The notes below the pieces were generated by a model, which was given only the letters and a program-made list of their open reading frames with translations, searched no databases and was not told the DNA's origin. Shown piece by piece: positions 46,945-55,404 of a DNA stretch of 64,000 nucleotides; the first letter of the stretch is position 1, and every line of letters starts with the position of its first letter. The position numbers and the translations under genes are program-made. The stretch covers positions 1 through 64,000 of the forward strand of contig NZ_JACFPL010000003.1 of NCBI RefSeq assembly GCF_016102005.1, written 5' to 3'. This stretch comes from Bifidobacterium choladohabitans. GTDB taxonomy: Bacteria; Actinomycetota; Actinomycetes; Actinomycetales; Bifidobacteriaceae.

Positions 46945-47916
46945 ATGTCAACTGGCGACATTCCTTTAAAGGCCACCCGGCGGGGTAAGCCTAAACGCCA
47001 AGGGGGCATAAGCGGCAAGAAGAAGCACAGTATCAACCTCTTCCTTTTGACCGTCCCCTTTCTGATACTGGTCATCCTCTTCAGTTACTATCCCCTGCTC
47101 GGCTGGGTATATGCCTTCTATGACTACCAGCCCCCCATACCCCTGTCGGAGAGCGAGTTCGTCGGCTTCCAGTGGTTCAAGATGATTGTCCAGAACCCGG
47201 CCCAGCTGCACACGGTCGGCCAGGTCCTGATCAACACCTTCGTTATGAGTGGCTTGGGCATTCTTACCTCGTTCTTCCCGCTGTTCTTCGCCATCGGCCT
47301 CAATGAGATTCGCAACAAGCACTTCAAGAACGTCATTCAGACCCTGACCACCCTGCCCAACTTCATCAGCTGGGTCCTGGTCTACGCCGTGGCATTCGCC
47401 ATGTTCTCCTCCACCGGCATGGTCAATGAGCTCCTGCAGAACATCCACCTGATCTCACAGCCCATCCACTTCCTGGATTCCGACAGCGGGACCTATTTCA
47501 AGATGCTCCTGTGGAGCCTGTGGAAGGGGCTGGGCTGGGGGTCCATCCTCTATCTGGCCGGCATATCCGGCATCGACCCCGAACTCTATGAGGCCGCTCA
47601 GGTGGATGGGGCAAACCGCTTCCAGCAGATCATCCATGTCACGGTCCCACAGCTCATGCCCACCTACCTGGTCATGCTGATGCTGAGCGTCTCCAACTTC
47701 CTGAACAACGGGATGGATCAGTACTTCGTCTTCCAGAACGCCTTCAATCTCAAGCACATCCAGGTGCTTGACCTGTATGTCTACAACGTGGGCATGGGCC
47801 AGAACAGCCTCTCTCTGGCTACGGCCATATCGATGCTGAAATCCCTGGTCAGTGTGGTCCTCCTGTTCCTGGTCAATTGGGCCTCGAAGCGGACCCGTGG
47901 CGAGTCAATTATCTGA
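46945..47916 (+). CDS. ABC polysaccharide importer, permease (LplB-type)
   Basis: A 323-residue inner-membrane permease with about six segments. The N-terminal cytoplasmic tail is basic (KATRRGKPKRQGGISGKKK), followed by FLLTVPFLILVILFSYYPLLGWVYAFYDY, the opening of the LplB subgroup. The EAA loop is YEAAQVDGANRFQQIIHVTVPQLMP. AGGAGG (46934-46939) stands 5 nt before the ATG. LplB/YtcP importers carry large plant-polysaccharide oligosaccharides. No ATPase gene follows. Confidence 0.94.
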   Translation: MSTGDIPLKATRRGKPKRQGGISGKKKHSINLFLLTVPFLILVILFSYYPLLGWVYAFYDYQPPIPLSESEFVGFQWFKMIVQNPAQLHTVGQVLINTFVMSGLGILTSFFPLFFAIGLNEIRNKHFKNVIQTLTTLPNFISWVLVYAVAFAMFSSTGMVNELLQNIHLISQPIHFLDSDSGTYFKMLLWSLWKGLGWGSILYLAGISGIDPELYEAAQVDGANRFQQIIHVTVPQLMPTYLVMLMLSVSNFLNNGMDQYFVFQNAFNLKHIQVLDLYVYNVGMGQNSLSLATAISMLKSLVSVVLLFLVNWASKRTRGESII

Positions 47917-47935
47917 GCGTGAGGGGAAAACAATC

Positions 47936-48877
47936 ATGAGTGACAGCATGGCAATCGAATCGAAGGGTGTCTCCCCCCTCCTGCAGCGGACCAAGGGCGA
48001 GAAGGTGTTCAATGTCTTCAACATCGCCTTCTTCATCCTTTTCGCCTTCATCTGCGTCTACCCGTTCTATTACCTGATCATCAACAGCATCTCCGACAAC
48101 ACCTTGAGTGCCGCCGGCAAGATCACCGTCCTGCCCAAGGGGGTCCACTGGAGCAACTATGTGGAGGTCTTCAAGCTGGAGGGTCTGGGCACAGCCGCCA
48201 TGGTCTCCCTGGGACGTACCGTGATCGGCGCGACCCTGACCGTACTGGCCAGTGCCTTCCTGGGCTTTCTCTTCACCCAGCAGGGCATGTGGCACCGCAA
48301 GTTCTGGTACCGCTTCATCATCGTGACCATGTACTTCAATGCTGGCTTGATTCCCATGTTCATCACGATGAAGAACCTGGGGCTGACCAACAACTTCTGG
48401 GTGTACATCCTGCCGGCCATCGTGCAGCCCTTCAACATCATCCTGGTGAAGACCTACATCGAGTCCATTCCCAAGTCCCTCCAGGAGGCGGCCGAGGTGG
48501 ACGGTGCCGGCACCCTGACGGTCTTCTTCAAAATCGTCCTGCCCATGTGCACGCCGATTCTGGCCACGGTGGCCATCTTCTCGGCCGTGGGGCAGTGGAA
48601 CTCCTTCCAGGACACCTTGATCTACATGACTGACTCCAAGCTCTACTCCCTGCAGTACCTGCTTTATCAGTACATCAACCAGGCAAGCTCCCTGGCCAGT
48701 GCAGTCAAGGCCAGCGCTGGTGGGGCCCTGAACATGGCGGCCCTGGCCACCCAGCAGACCCCGTCGTCGATCAGGATGACCGTCTCGGTCATCGTGGTCC
48801 TGCCCATCCTCTTCATCTACCCGCTCTTCCAGCGTTACTTCGTCAAGGGCATGATGCTCGGCGCCGTCAAGGGCTGA
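47936..48877 (+). CDS. ABC polysaccharide importer, permease (YtcP/LplC-type)
   Basis: A 313-residue permease. VFNIAFFILFAFICVYPFYYLIINSIS is the typical first segment of the YtcP subgroup; the EAA loop reads LQEAAEVDGAGTLTVFFKIVLP and the C terminus MMLGAVKG. The ATG at 47936 follows GAGGGGAAA. It pairs with the LplB-type permease 19 nt upstream. Confidence 0.94.
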   Translation: MSDSMAIESKGVSPLLQRTKGEKVFNVFNIAFFILFAFICVYPFYYLIINSISDNTLSAAGKITVLPKGVHWSNYVEVFKLEGLGTAAMVSLGRTVIGATLTVLASAFLGFLFTQQGMWHRKFWYRFIIVTMYFNAGLIPMFITMKNLGLTNNFWVYILPAIVQPFNIILVKTYIESIPKSLQEAAEVDGAGTLTVFFKIVLPMCTPILATVAIFSAVGQWNSFQDTLIYMTDSKLYSLQYLLYQYINQASSLASAVKASAGGALNMAALATQQTPSSIRMTVSVIVVLPILFIYPLFQRYFVKGMMLGAVKG

Positions 48878-48897
48878 TCGAGAGGGGGTACAACCTC

Positions 48898-48929
48898 GCC
48901 GCCGTATGGACTTGATTCCACGCGGCGGC
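48898..48929 (+). terminator. GC-rich hairpin after the permeases
   Basis: GCCGCC arms pair with GGCGGC (48898-48929) with a 15- to 20-nt loop, 20 nt after the second permease. No T run follows. It may partly end or stabilise the permease transcript relative to the downstream binding-protein genes. Confidence 0.4.
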
Positions 48930-48969
48930 CAGGAAGCGTTCATGTCGATTCATCAAGGAGGACAAATCG

Positions 48970-49143
48970 ATGAGAGATGCAAGGCCGGCAGTGGCCCCGC
49001 CGGTCCGAAGGAGATCAACCACTGGGTTGACCATCACCGCTCACGGAGTCGTCGGCGGTGGGCAGGGGTCTGAAGGCCGGGCGCATCGACCGAGGAGGAT
49101 CCCGCAGGCCGTTGAGACAGTCGTACGAGCCACAAGTATGTAA
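48970..49143 (+). CDS. Possible 57-residue ORF of unknown function
   Basis: AAGGAGGA followed by 7 nt and an ATG at 48970 is one of the best ribosome sites in the locus. The frame stays open for 57 codons to a TAA at 49141 and encodes a basic, Arg/Gly-rich peptide (starts MRDARPAVAPPVRRR). It matches no family I know. It lies in the 363-nt gap between permease and first binding protein, so it may be a genuine small protein, a regulatory leader, or the relic of a lost binding-protein start. Codon use cannot decide this by eye. Confidence 0.35.
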   Translation: MRDARPAVAPPVRRRSTTGLTITAHGVVGGGQGSEGRAHRPRRIPQAVETVVRATSM

Positions 49144-49240
49144 GCGGAAGTCAGAACCCTACCGATGACCTGCGGTCCGTCGACCTGCCGAAGGTGACAG
49201 GCCGGGCCCAGGAGCCGGACGGTGTCTGGAAAGGGGAAAC

Positions 49241-50986
49241 ATGCAAGCCAGGAAGCTGACGGCGGTGGCTGCCGCTGTCATAACTGTGTCCATGGCCTTG
49301 GCGGGCTGTGGCGGCGGCAACTCCGCCAACGAGAAGGACGACGGGTCGCTCATGCAGGTGGATGTCTTCGATGGCCTGGCCAACTACCAAGGCATCCAGA
49401 AGGGCTGGTTCGCCAAGATGGTCAAGGATAAGTTCAACCTTAAGTTGAACATCGTGGCCCCCAATGTGGCGGGCGGGGGCAACACCCTCTTCGATACCCG
49501 TTCGGCAGCCGGGAATCTGGGCGACATCGTCATCACCGGTTCCGGCTCCGGACAGGCGGCCAAGTTGGTCAAGGCCCATCTGATTGACGACATGACGCCC
49601 TACCTGAAGAATGCCAAGAACATCAAGAAATACAAGTCCGCCACCGACGCCTTCAACAAGGTGGCTGGGCAGACCAGCGGGGTCTGGGGCCTGCCCGGTT
49701 CGGTCACTTCCCTGCCACCTACGGAGCCCTCCGAGGGGCTGGAGCCCACCTTCGGCCCCTACGTGCGGTGGGACATCTACAAGGAGGTGGGCTATCCCAG
49801 GATCGCCGATATGGATGACCTGGTCAATGTCCTCAAGCAGATGCAGGACAAGGCCCGGGCCGAGACCGGCGACAAGAACATCTACGCCATGTCCCTCTTC
49901 AAGGACTGGGACGGCAACATGATGAACAACGCCAAACAGCCCACCTGCTACTACGGTTATGACGAGATGGGCTTCGTCCTGGCCAAGGCCGACGGCTCCG
50001 ACTACCAGTCGATCACCCAAAAGGGCGGAATGTATGAGAAGGCCCTCCAGTTCTTCAACAAGGCATCGCAGGCCGGCCTGGTGGACCCGGAGTCGACCAC
50101 CCAGAACTACGACACCATGTATGCCAAGTACCAGCAGGGCAAGATTCTCTTTTCCTTCTGGCCCTGGCTGGGGCAGGCAGCCTACAACACCACGGACAAC
50201 AAGGCCCAGGGCAAAGGCTTCATGATCGCGCCTCTGGAGGACATGAAGATCTTCTCCTACGGCGCCACGCCTGACGGGGGCAGCACCTTCATCGCCTTGG
50301 GTTCCAAGGCCAAGAACAAGCAACGCCTGGTCAACTTCATCGACTGGCTCTACTCGCCTGAGGGAGTCTACGCCTCCGGCGCCCAGACCGGCGGGTCCGC
50401 TGGCCCCAAGAACCTGAACTGGACGGTCAAGGATGGCAAACCCGAGCTGACCGATTTCGGCGAGAAGGTCCTCTTCGGCAACGGTGCCAACGTACCGGCC
50501 GATTGGGGCGGCGGCACATACAAGGACGGGGTCTCGGCCTTGAACTACCCGACTGTGATCGTTCAGGACAAGGATCCCTCCACGGGCTACCCCTACAACG
50601 CCAGCATGTGGCCCTCGCAGCTGGCCAAGAACACGGACCCGCTGAGCACTGATTGGTCCGCCCACATGGGCGGGGCCAAGACCACCATGGAATATCTGAA
50701 GAAGAACGACAAGATCATGGTGGCCCCCGGTTCCAGCTACGTGACCCCGGACGAGTCCTCCCAGATAAAGACCCTCCGCGGCCAGGTGAAGACCGAGATC
50801 GTCAACGCCTCCTGGAAGGCCTCCTTCGCCAAGGACGACAACGAGTTCAATGCCCTCCTTGATGAGATGCGCTCCAAGGTTGACGGGATGGGCTACAAGC
50901 AGGTTCTCGATGTGGACATGAAGGACGCCAAGGATCAGAACACGGCCCGGGTGGACATCAAGAAGCAGTTCGAAAACAGGAAGTGA
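49241..50986 (+). CDS. ABC polysaccharide importer, solute-binding lipoprotein (first copy)
   Basis: A 581-residue binding protein of the large LplA-type class, longer than common MalE-type proteins. The signal peptide ends in LAGC (Cys23). The mature part begins with NSANEKDDGSLMQVDVFDGLANYQGIQKGWF. It is highly similar to the next gene, with blocks such as MQDKARAETGDKN, KQRLVNFIDWLYS and the C terminus kept almost intact. The upstream ribosome site is AAAGGGG. It probably catches a large branched oligosaccharide for the two permeases before it. Confidence 0.93.
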   Translation: MQARKLTAVAAAVITVSMALAGCGGGNSANEKDDGSLMQVDVFDGLANYQGIQKGWFAKMVKDKFNLKLNIVAPNVAGGGNTLFDTRSAAGNLGDIVITGSGSGQAAKLVKAHLIDDMTPYLKNAKNIKKYKSATDAFNKVAGQTSGVWGLPGSVTSLPPTEPSEGLEPTFGPYVRWDIYKEVGYPRIADMDDLVNVLKQMQDKARAETGDKNIYAMSLFKDWDGNMMNNAKQPTCYYGYDEMGFVLAKADGSDYQSITQKGGMYEKALQFFNKASQAGLVDPESTTQNYDTMYAKYQQGKILFSFWPWLGQAAYNTTDNKAQGKGFMIAPLEDMKIFSYGATPDGGSTFIALGSKAKNKQRLVNFIDWLYSPEGVYASGAQTGGSAGPKNLNWTVKDGKPELTDFGEKVLFGNGANVPADWGGGTYKDGVSALNYPTVIVQDKDPSTGYPYNASMWPSQLAKNTDPLSTDWSAHMGGAKTTMEYLKKNDKIMVAPGSSYVTPDESSQIKTLRGQVKTEIVNASWKASFAKDDNEFNALLDEMRSKVDGMGYKQVLDVDMKDAKDQNTARVDIKKQFENRK

Positions 50987-51058
50987 ACCGGAGGATGAGC
51001 GTCCGGCCCTCGTCGGAGTCCCCGGGGGACCCGGACCTCACATCAAGATTTGCACACT

Positions 51059-51097
51059 CCGGTCGGCCCGTGTCGGGCGACCGCACGGGCCGACCGG
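51059..51097 (+). repeat. Strong hairpin between the two binding-protein genes
   Basis: A perfect 14-bp stem (51059-51072 with 51084-51097) around an 11-nt loop, preceded by another inverted repeat, GTCCGG (51001-51006) with CCGGAC (51031-51036), enclosing gtccccgggggac. No T run follows, so read-through with mRNA processing or stabilisation is more likely than termination. Confidence 0.7.
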
Positions 51098-51143
51098 GGA
51101 GTCTGAAAACCAGACTATGACAGAGAAAGGTAACAAGGAAACC

Positions 51144-52895
51144 ATGAAGAAGAGCAAACTCGCAGTGGTGACGGCAGCGGTGCTGTCAGCCTCGCTGGCC
51201 CTGGCCGGTTGTGGCGGCGGCGGAGGCAACTCCGCCAATGAGAAGGACGACGGCTCCCTGATGAAGGTGGATGTCTATGACGACCTGGCCAACTACCAAG
51301 GCATCCAGAAGGGCTGGTTCGCCAAGATGGTCAAGGACAAGTTCAACATTCAGTTGAACATGATCTCGCCCAATGTGGCCGGTGGCGGCAGCACCCTCTT
51401 CGATACCCGTTCGGCGGCCGGAAACCTGGGTGATCTGGTCATCACCGGGGCCGGCAACGGCAGACTGACCAAGTTGATCAAGGCACACCTGATCGAGGAT
51501 ATGACGCCGTACCTGAAGAATGCCAAGAACATCAAGAAGTACAAGACCGCCACCGACGCCCTCAACAAGTTGTCGGGCCAGAGCAGCGGGGTCTGGGGGG
51601 TGCCGCAGAGTGTCTCCACCAAGAGCCCGACCGACCCTTCCGAGGGCAACGAGCCCGTTTTCGGTCCCTACATCCGCTGGGACTACTACCGTGAGATCGG
51701 CTACCCGAAGTTCAACAACCTGGATGACTTCCTGCAGGTGCTCAAGCAGATGCAGGACAAGGCCCGGGCCGAGACCGGCGACAAGAATGTCTATGCCTTC
51801 TCCCTGTTCAAGGACTGGGACGGCAACATGATGAACAACGCCAAGCAGCCCACGACCTACTTCGGTTATGACGAGATGGGCTTCGTCCTGGCCAAGGCCG
51901 ACGGCTCCGACTACCAGTCGGTCACCCAGAAGGGCGGGATGTACGAGAAGGCCCTCCAGTTCTTCAACAAGGCCAACCAGATGGGCCTGGTCGACCCCGA
52001 GTCCTCCACCCAGAACTACGACACCATGTCGGCCAAGTACCAGCAGGGCAAGATTCTCTTCTCCTTCTGGAGCTATCTGGGGCCTGCCGCTTACAACACC
52101 ACGGAAAACAAGGCCCAGGGCAAGGGCTATATGCTGGCCCCCATGGGTGACATGAAGATCTTCTCCTACGGAGCCACCCCCAATGGCGGCGCCTCCATCA
52201 TTGCCGTCGGGTCCAAGGCCAAGAACAAGCAGCGCCTGGTCAACTTCATCGACTGGCTCTACTCCAGGGAGGGCGTCTATGCCATGGCCGGCAACGTCAA
52301 GGGCATGAACTTCGACATCAAGGACGGCAAGCCCGAGCTGACCGACTTCGGCAAGAAGCTCCAGAGCAACAAGTCCTCCAAGGTCTCCGCCCAGTTCGGT
52401 GGCGGCTCTTACTCCGACGGTGTATCCGCTCTGAACTTCGCCACCGAGCTGGCCACCGACATCGATCCCGACACCAAGGAGCCCTATGACTCCAGCATGT
52501 GGCAATCCACCATCGACCAGTTCAGCAACTCCGCCCTGGACAAGGATTGGTCCGAGCATATGGACGGGGCCAAGACCTCCATGCAGTACCTGGAGAAGGC
52601 GAACAAGCTCATGATCGCCCCCGGTTCCAGCTTCATCCAGCCCGATGAGTCCTCCCAGATCTCCACCTTGCGCGGTCAGGTGAAGACCGAGATCGTCAAC
52701 ACCTCTTGGAAGGCGGTCTTCGCCAAGGACGACAACGAGTTCAACAGCCTGATGGACGAGATGCGTTCCAAGGTCGACGGACTGGGCTTCAAGCAGGTTC
52801 TGGATGTGGACATGAAGAACGCCAAGGACCAGAACACGGCCCGCGTCAACATCAAGAAGCAGTTCGCCAACCGCGAGGCGTCGGAAGGCAACTGA
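51144..52895 (+). CDS. ABC polysaccharide importer, solute-binding lipoprotein (second copy)
   Basis: A 583-residue paralogue of the preceding protein, also with signal peptide and lipobox LAGC (Cys23). The ATG at 51144 with AAGGA upstream is preferred to the ATG at 51117, which would add nine hydrophilic residues before the signal peptide. Differences from copy 1 are gathered in the middle (for example KSPTDPSEGNEPVFGPYIRWDYYREIGYPKF against PPTEPSEG...) and in the region of residues 385-470, where copy 1 has an insertion with GAQTGGSAGPK. Two ligand ranges, or two sizes of one ligand, are possible. Confidence 0.93.
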   Translation: MKKSKLAVVTAAVLSASLALAGCGGGGGNSANEKDDGSLMKVDVYDDLANYQGIQKGWFAKMVKDKFNIQLNMISPNVAGGGSTLFDTRSAAGNLGDLVITGAGNGRLTKLIKAHLIEDMTPYLKNAKNIKKYKTATDALNKLSGQSSGVWGVPQSVSTKSPTDPSEGNEPVFGPYIRWDYYREIGYPKFNNLDDFLQVLKQMQDKARAETGDKNVYAFSLFKDWDGNMMNNAKQPTTYFGYDEMGFVLAKADGSDYQSVTQKGGMYEKALQFFNKANQMGLVDPESSTQNYDTMSAKYQQGKILFSFWSYLGPAAYNTTENKAQGKGYMLAPMGDMKIFSYGATPNGGASIIAVGSKAKNKQRLVNFIDWLYSREGVYAMAGNVKGMNFDIKDGKPELTDFGKKLQSNKSSKVSAQFGGGSYSDGVSALNFATELATDIDPDTKEPYDSSMWQSTIDQFSNSALDKDWSEHMDGAKTSMQYLEKANKLMIAPGSSFIQPDESSQISTLRGQVKTEIVNTSWKAVFAKDDNEFNSLMDEMRSKVDGLGFKQVLDVDMKNAKDQNTARVNIKKQFANREASEGN

Positions 52896-52954
52896 TTCCG
52901 CACCGGACGGTAGGACAGGGAAGCCCTGGTGACCCTGCCCGCCGTCAGGCATGC

Positions 52955-53025
52955 ACCGGTGGGGAGCGTTAGCCGGGAGGGTGGTCAACCACCCTCCTCC
53001 GTTGCGCTCCCCTTGCCATGCCGGT
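52955..53025 (+). terminator. Compound hairpin after the second binding protein
   Basis: Nested inverted repeats: an outer accgg/ccggt, a middle ggggagcg (52961-52968) with cgctcccc (53005-53012), and an inner ggagggtgg/ccaccctcc with a tiny loop. It forms a long stable rod 60 nt after the gene. No T run follows, so it may act as a partial terminator or RNA stabiliser before the hydrolase genes. Confidence 0.6.
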
Positions 53026-53140
53026 GGCACGGTTGATGCGTTTCCGGCCACCGGCTACGAATGCGGCCTTTCCTCCAATCAGGGGGCCGTGCCGCTAATG
53101 ACAGAAAAGACAGAAAAGGAAAACGAGGTGCGAGAGCTAC

Positions 53141-53818
53141 ATGCTCCCATTTGAAAAGAACTCAAGGATCGTCTTCTGTGGGGACTCGGTCACCGATGTC
53201 AACCGTGATTACAAGGCCATTCCTGCCGGCTGGGGCTCCTTCGGCGATGGCTATGTCAACTTGGTCCACGCCCTTCTTACCGCCGTCTACCCCGACCGGG
53301 AACTCATGATCATGAATGAGGGAGTCAGCGGGGACGACATCAAGTTGATGGCAGCCCGGTGGGACAGGGACGTGCTCGACATGAAGCCCGACTATGTCTC
53401 CGTCATGATAGGGATCAACGACGTCTGGCGTCACTTTGACGGTCCCTTCCGCCAGGCGGACCTGGTCTCCCTGGATGAATTCGAACACACCTACGAGGAT
53501 CTGATGGGCAGGACCGAGCCCCGTGTCAAAGGTCTGATTGTCATGAGCCCCTTCATGATGGAGCCCAACAGGGAGGACCCGATGAGGGCCATGGTCGACC
53601 GTTATGCCGAGGTGGCCAGGCAGGTGGCGGACCGGCATGGGGCCACTTACGTGGATGTCCAGGCCGCCATGGATCACTTCCTCGAGAAACAGAGCAGCTA
53701 CATACTCAGCATGGACCGTTGTCACCCCGGGATCGAGGGGCATATGCTGGTGGCCAGGACCTGGCTCCAAGCCGTCGGCTTCGACTGGGGAAGGACCACA
53801 TTCGATGACGAAAAGTGA
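53141..53818 (+). CDS. SGNH/GDSL hydrolase (probable carbohydrate acetylesterase)
   Basis: A 225-residue SGNH enzyme. Block I is IVFCGDSVTD with nucleophile Ser16, block III is MIGINDVWRH (oxyanion Asn) and block V is MDRCHPG with Asp192 and His195. No signal peptide. The form resembles intracellular acetyl-xylan/oligosaccharide esterases of plant-cell-wall operons, which would remove acetyl groups of xyloglucan galactosyl residues after import. It overlaps the start of the fucosidase gene by 14 bp, so the two are translated together. Confidence 0.9.
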   Translation: MLPFEKNSRIVFCGDSVTDVNRDYKAIPAGWGSFGDGYVNLVHALLTAVYPDRELMIMNEGVSGDDIKLMAARWDRDVLDMKPDYVSVMIGINDVWRHFDGPFRQADLVSLDEFEHTYEDLMGRTEPRVKGLIVMSPFMMEPNREDPMRAMVDRYAEVARQVADRHGATYVDVQAAMDHFLEKQSSYILSMDRCHPGIEGHMLVARTWLQAVGFDWGRTTFDDEK

Positions 53819-55328
53819 ACAGGAACCCCGTCCCCTGCGTGAAGACGTGGTCGGGGCCGACGACCTTTCCCGGGTGGATGCCGAGATCAGCCGTGGCGCC
53901 TTCAAGGCCGATTGGGCCTCTCTGTGCGCCATGGAGCCCCCCACCTGGTTCGCCGATGCCAAGTTCGGCATCTTCACCCACTGGGGCCTGTACAGCGTGC
54001 CCGCCTACAACAACGAGTGGTACTCGCGCAACATGTACATCAAGGGATACCCGGAGTTCGACCACCACGTGAAGACCTACGGAGCCCAGAAGGAGTTCGG
54101 TTACAAGGACTTCATCCCCATGTTCAAGGCGGAGCGTTTCAACCCCGACCAGTGGCTGGACCTCTTCCGCCGGGCCGGTGCCCGCTACTACATGCCCGTG
54201 GCCGAGCACCACGATGGATTCCAGATGTACCGCAGCGACCTGTCGGAATGGAACGCCTTCGACAAGGGGCCCCATCGCGACCTGATCGGTGAGCTGCGGC
54301 GGGCCACTCTGGATGAGGGGCTTCACTTCGCTCTGTCCGACCACCGGGCTGAGCACTGGTGGTTCATGGGCCACGGGCAGGAGTTCGACAGCGACGTGCA
54401 TCAGCCCATGAAGAGGGGTGACTTCTACTGGCCCGCCATGCCCGAGCCCGACAACCAGGACCTCTTCAGCAAGCCCTATCCCACCAAGGAGTACCTGGAT
54501 GACTGGCTCCTGCGGGTCTGCGAGGTGATCGACGCCTACCGGCCCGAACTCCTCTACTTCGACTGGTGGGTCCAGCACGAGGCCTTCAAGCCTTATTTAC
54601 AGCGCCTGGCCGCTTACTACTACGACCGGTCAGTCGAGTGGGGGATTCCGACCGCCATCTGTTACAAGATGGACGGCATGGCCTGGGGCTCGGGCATCGT
54701 GGACGTGGAGCGCGGCGGCTTCGCCAACCCCACACCTTTCGTCTGGCAGACGGACACTGCCATCGCCCGCAACTCCTGGTGCCACACGACCACCCTGGAC
54801 CACAAGTCGGTGGCTGAAATCCTGGCCGCCCTCCTTGACGCGGTCAGCAAGAACGGCAATCTCATGCTCAACGTGGGCCCTTGCGCCGACGGGTCCATCG
54901 ACCCCGAGGAGGAGGGGATGTTGGAATCCATCGGTCGGTGGATGGATGTGAATGGGGAGGGGATCTATGGATCCCGCCCCTGGTGGGTCGCCCAGGAGGG
55001 TCCCACCCACCCGGCAGCGGGGTCCTTCGCGGATCAGACCGAGGCCGTCTTCACCTCCGAGGATTTCCGGTTCACCTCGGCATCAGGCGCCATCTACGCC
55101 TACCAGCTCAAGCCGGCCGCAGATGGACGGGCCCTTATCAAGGCCTTTGCCCCACTTGGCAAGGAAGGGTCTGTCTTTCAGGGGATTGTCCGCCAGGTCA
55201 GCCAGTTGGGTGCAGGACCGGTCAGCTACGAGCTGACGGACCGGGGACTGGCGGTTCAGGGCCTCAAGGACCCCGTTGGAGCCACGGCCAGCGGCCTGCC
55301 ACTGGGCATCCGGATCGACGTGGAGTGA
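53805..55328 (+). CDS. GH29 alpha-L-fucosidase
   Basis: A 507-residue enzyme that removes terminal alpha-L-fucose. Family 29 landmarks are WFADAKFGIFTHWGLYSVPAYNNEWYSR, the histidine-rich AEHHDGF, and LLYFDWWVQ with the nucleophile Asp253; NGNLMLNVGPCADGSI is also typical. A C-terminal beta domain follows. No signal peptide, so it works on imported oligosaccharide. In a plant-glucan operon it would attack the alpha-1,2-fucosyl cap of xyloglucan; fucosidase for host glycans is the alternative, less likely in this setting. Confidence 0.95.
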   Translation: MTKSEQEPRPLREDVVGADDLSRVDAEISRGAFKADWASLCAMEPPTWFADAKFGIFTHWGLYSVPAYNNEWYSRNMYIKGYPEFDHHVKTYGAQKEFGYKDFIPMFKAERFNPDQWLDLFRRAGARYYMPVAEHHDGFQMYRSDLSEWNAFDKGPHRDLIGELRRATLDEGLHFALSDHRAEHWWFMGHGQEFDSDVHQPMKRGDFYWPAMPEPDNQDLFSKPYPTKEYLDDWLLRVCEVIDAYRPELLYFDWWVQHEAFKPYLQRLAAYYYDRSVEWGIPTAICYKMDGMAWGSGIVDVERGGFANPTPFVWQTDTAIARNSWCHTTTLDHKSVAEILAALLDAVSKNGNLMLNVGPCADGSIDPEEEGMLESIGRWMDVNGEGIYGSRPWWVAQEGPTHPAAGSFADQTEAVFTSEDFRFTSASGAIYAYQLKPAADGRALIKAFAPLGKEGSVFQGIVRQVSQLGAGPVSYELTDRGLAVQGLKDPVGATASGLPLGIRIDVE

Positions 55329-55404
55329 GATTCGGCCCCTGCGGGATTTCTGTCAGCGGCTCGAGGACTTAGTGACCGACAACAACAAGGAAAGATAGGA
55401 AGAT

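Noticed and set aside
51186-53051. 621-residue open frame antisense to the second binding-protein gene
   Set aside because: A shadow of a well-supported lipoprotein gene; repetitive Leu/Val/Gly content and no domain motifs.
53098-53154. 18-codon ORF (begins MTEKTEKENE) overlapping the SGNH hydrolase start, similar to the MTEKGNKE start before the second binding protein
   Set aside because: The likeness is short and low-complexity, and no ribosome site precedes it. It may reflect a shared leader, but I cannot support it as a gene.
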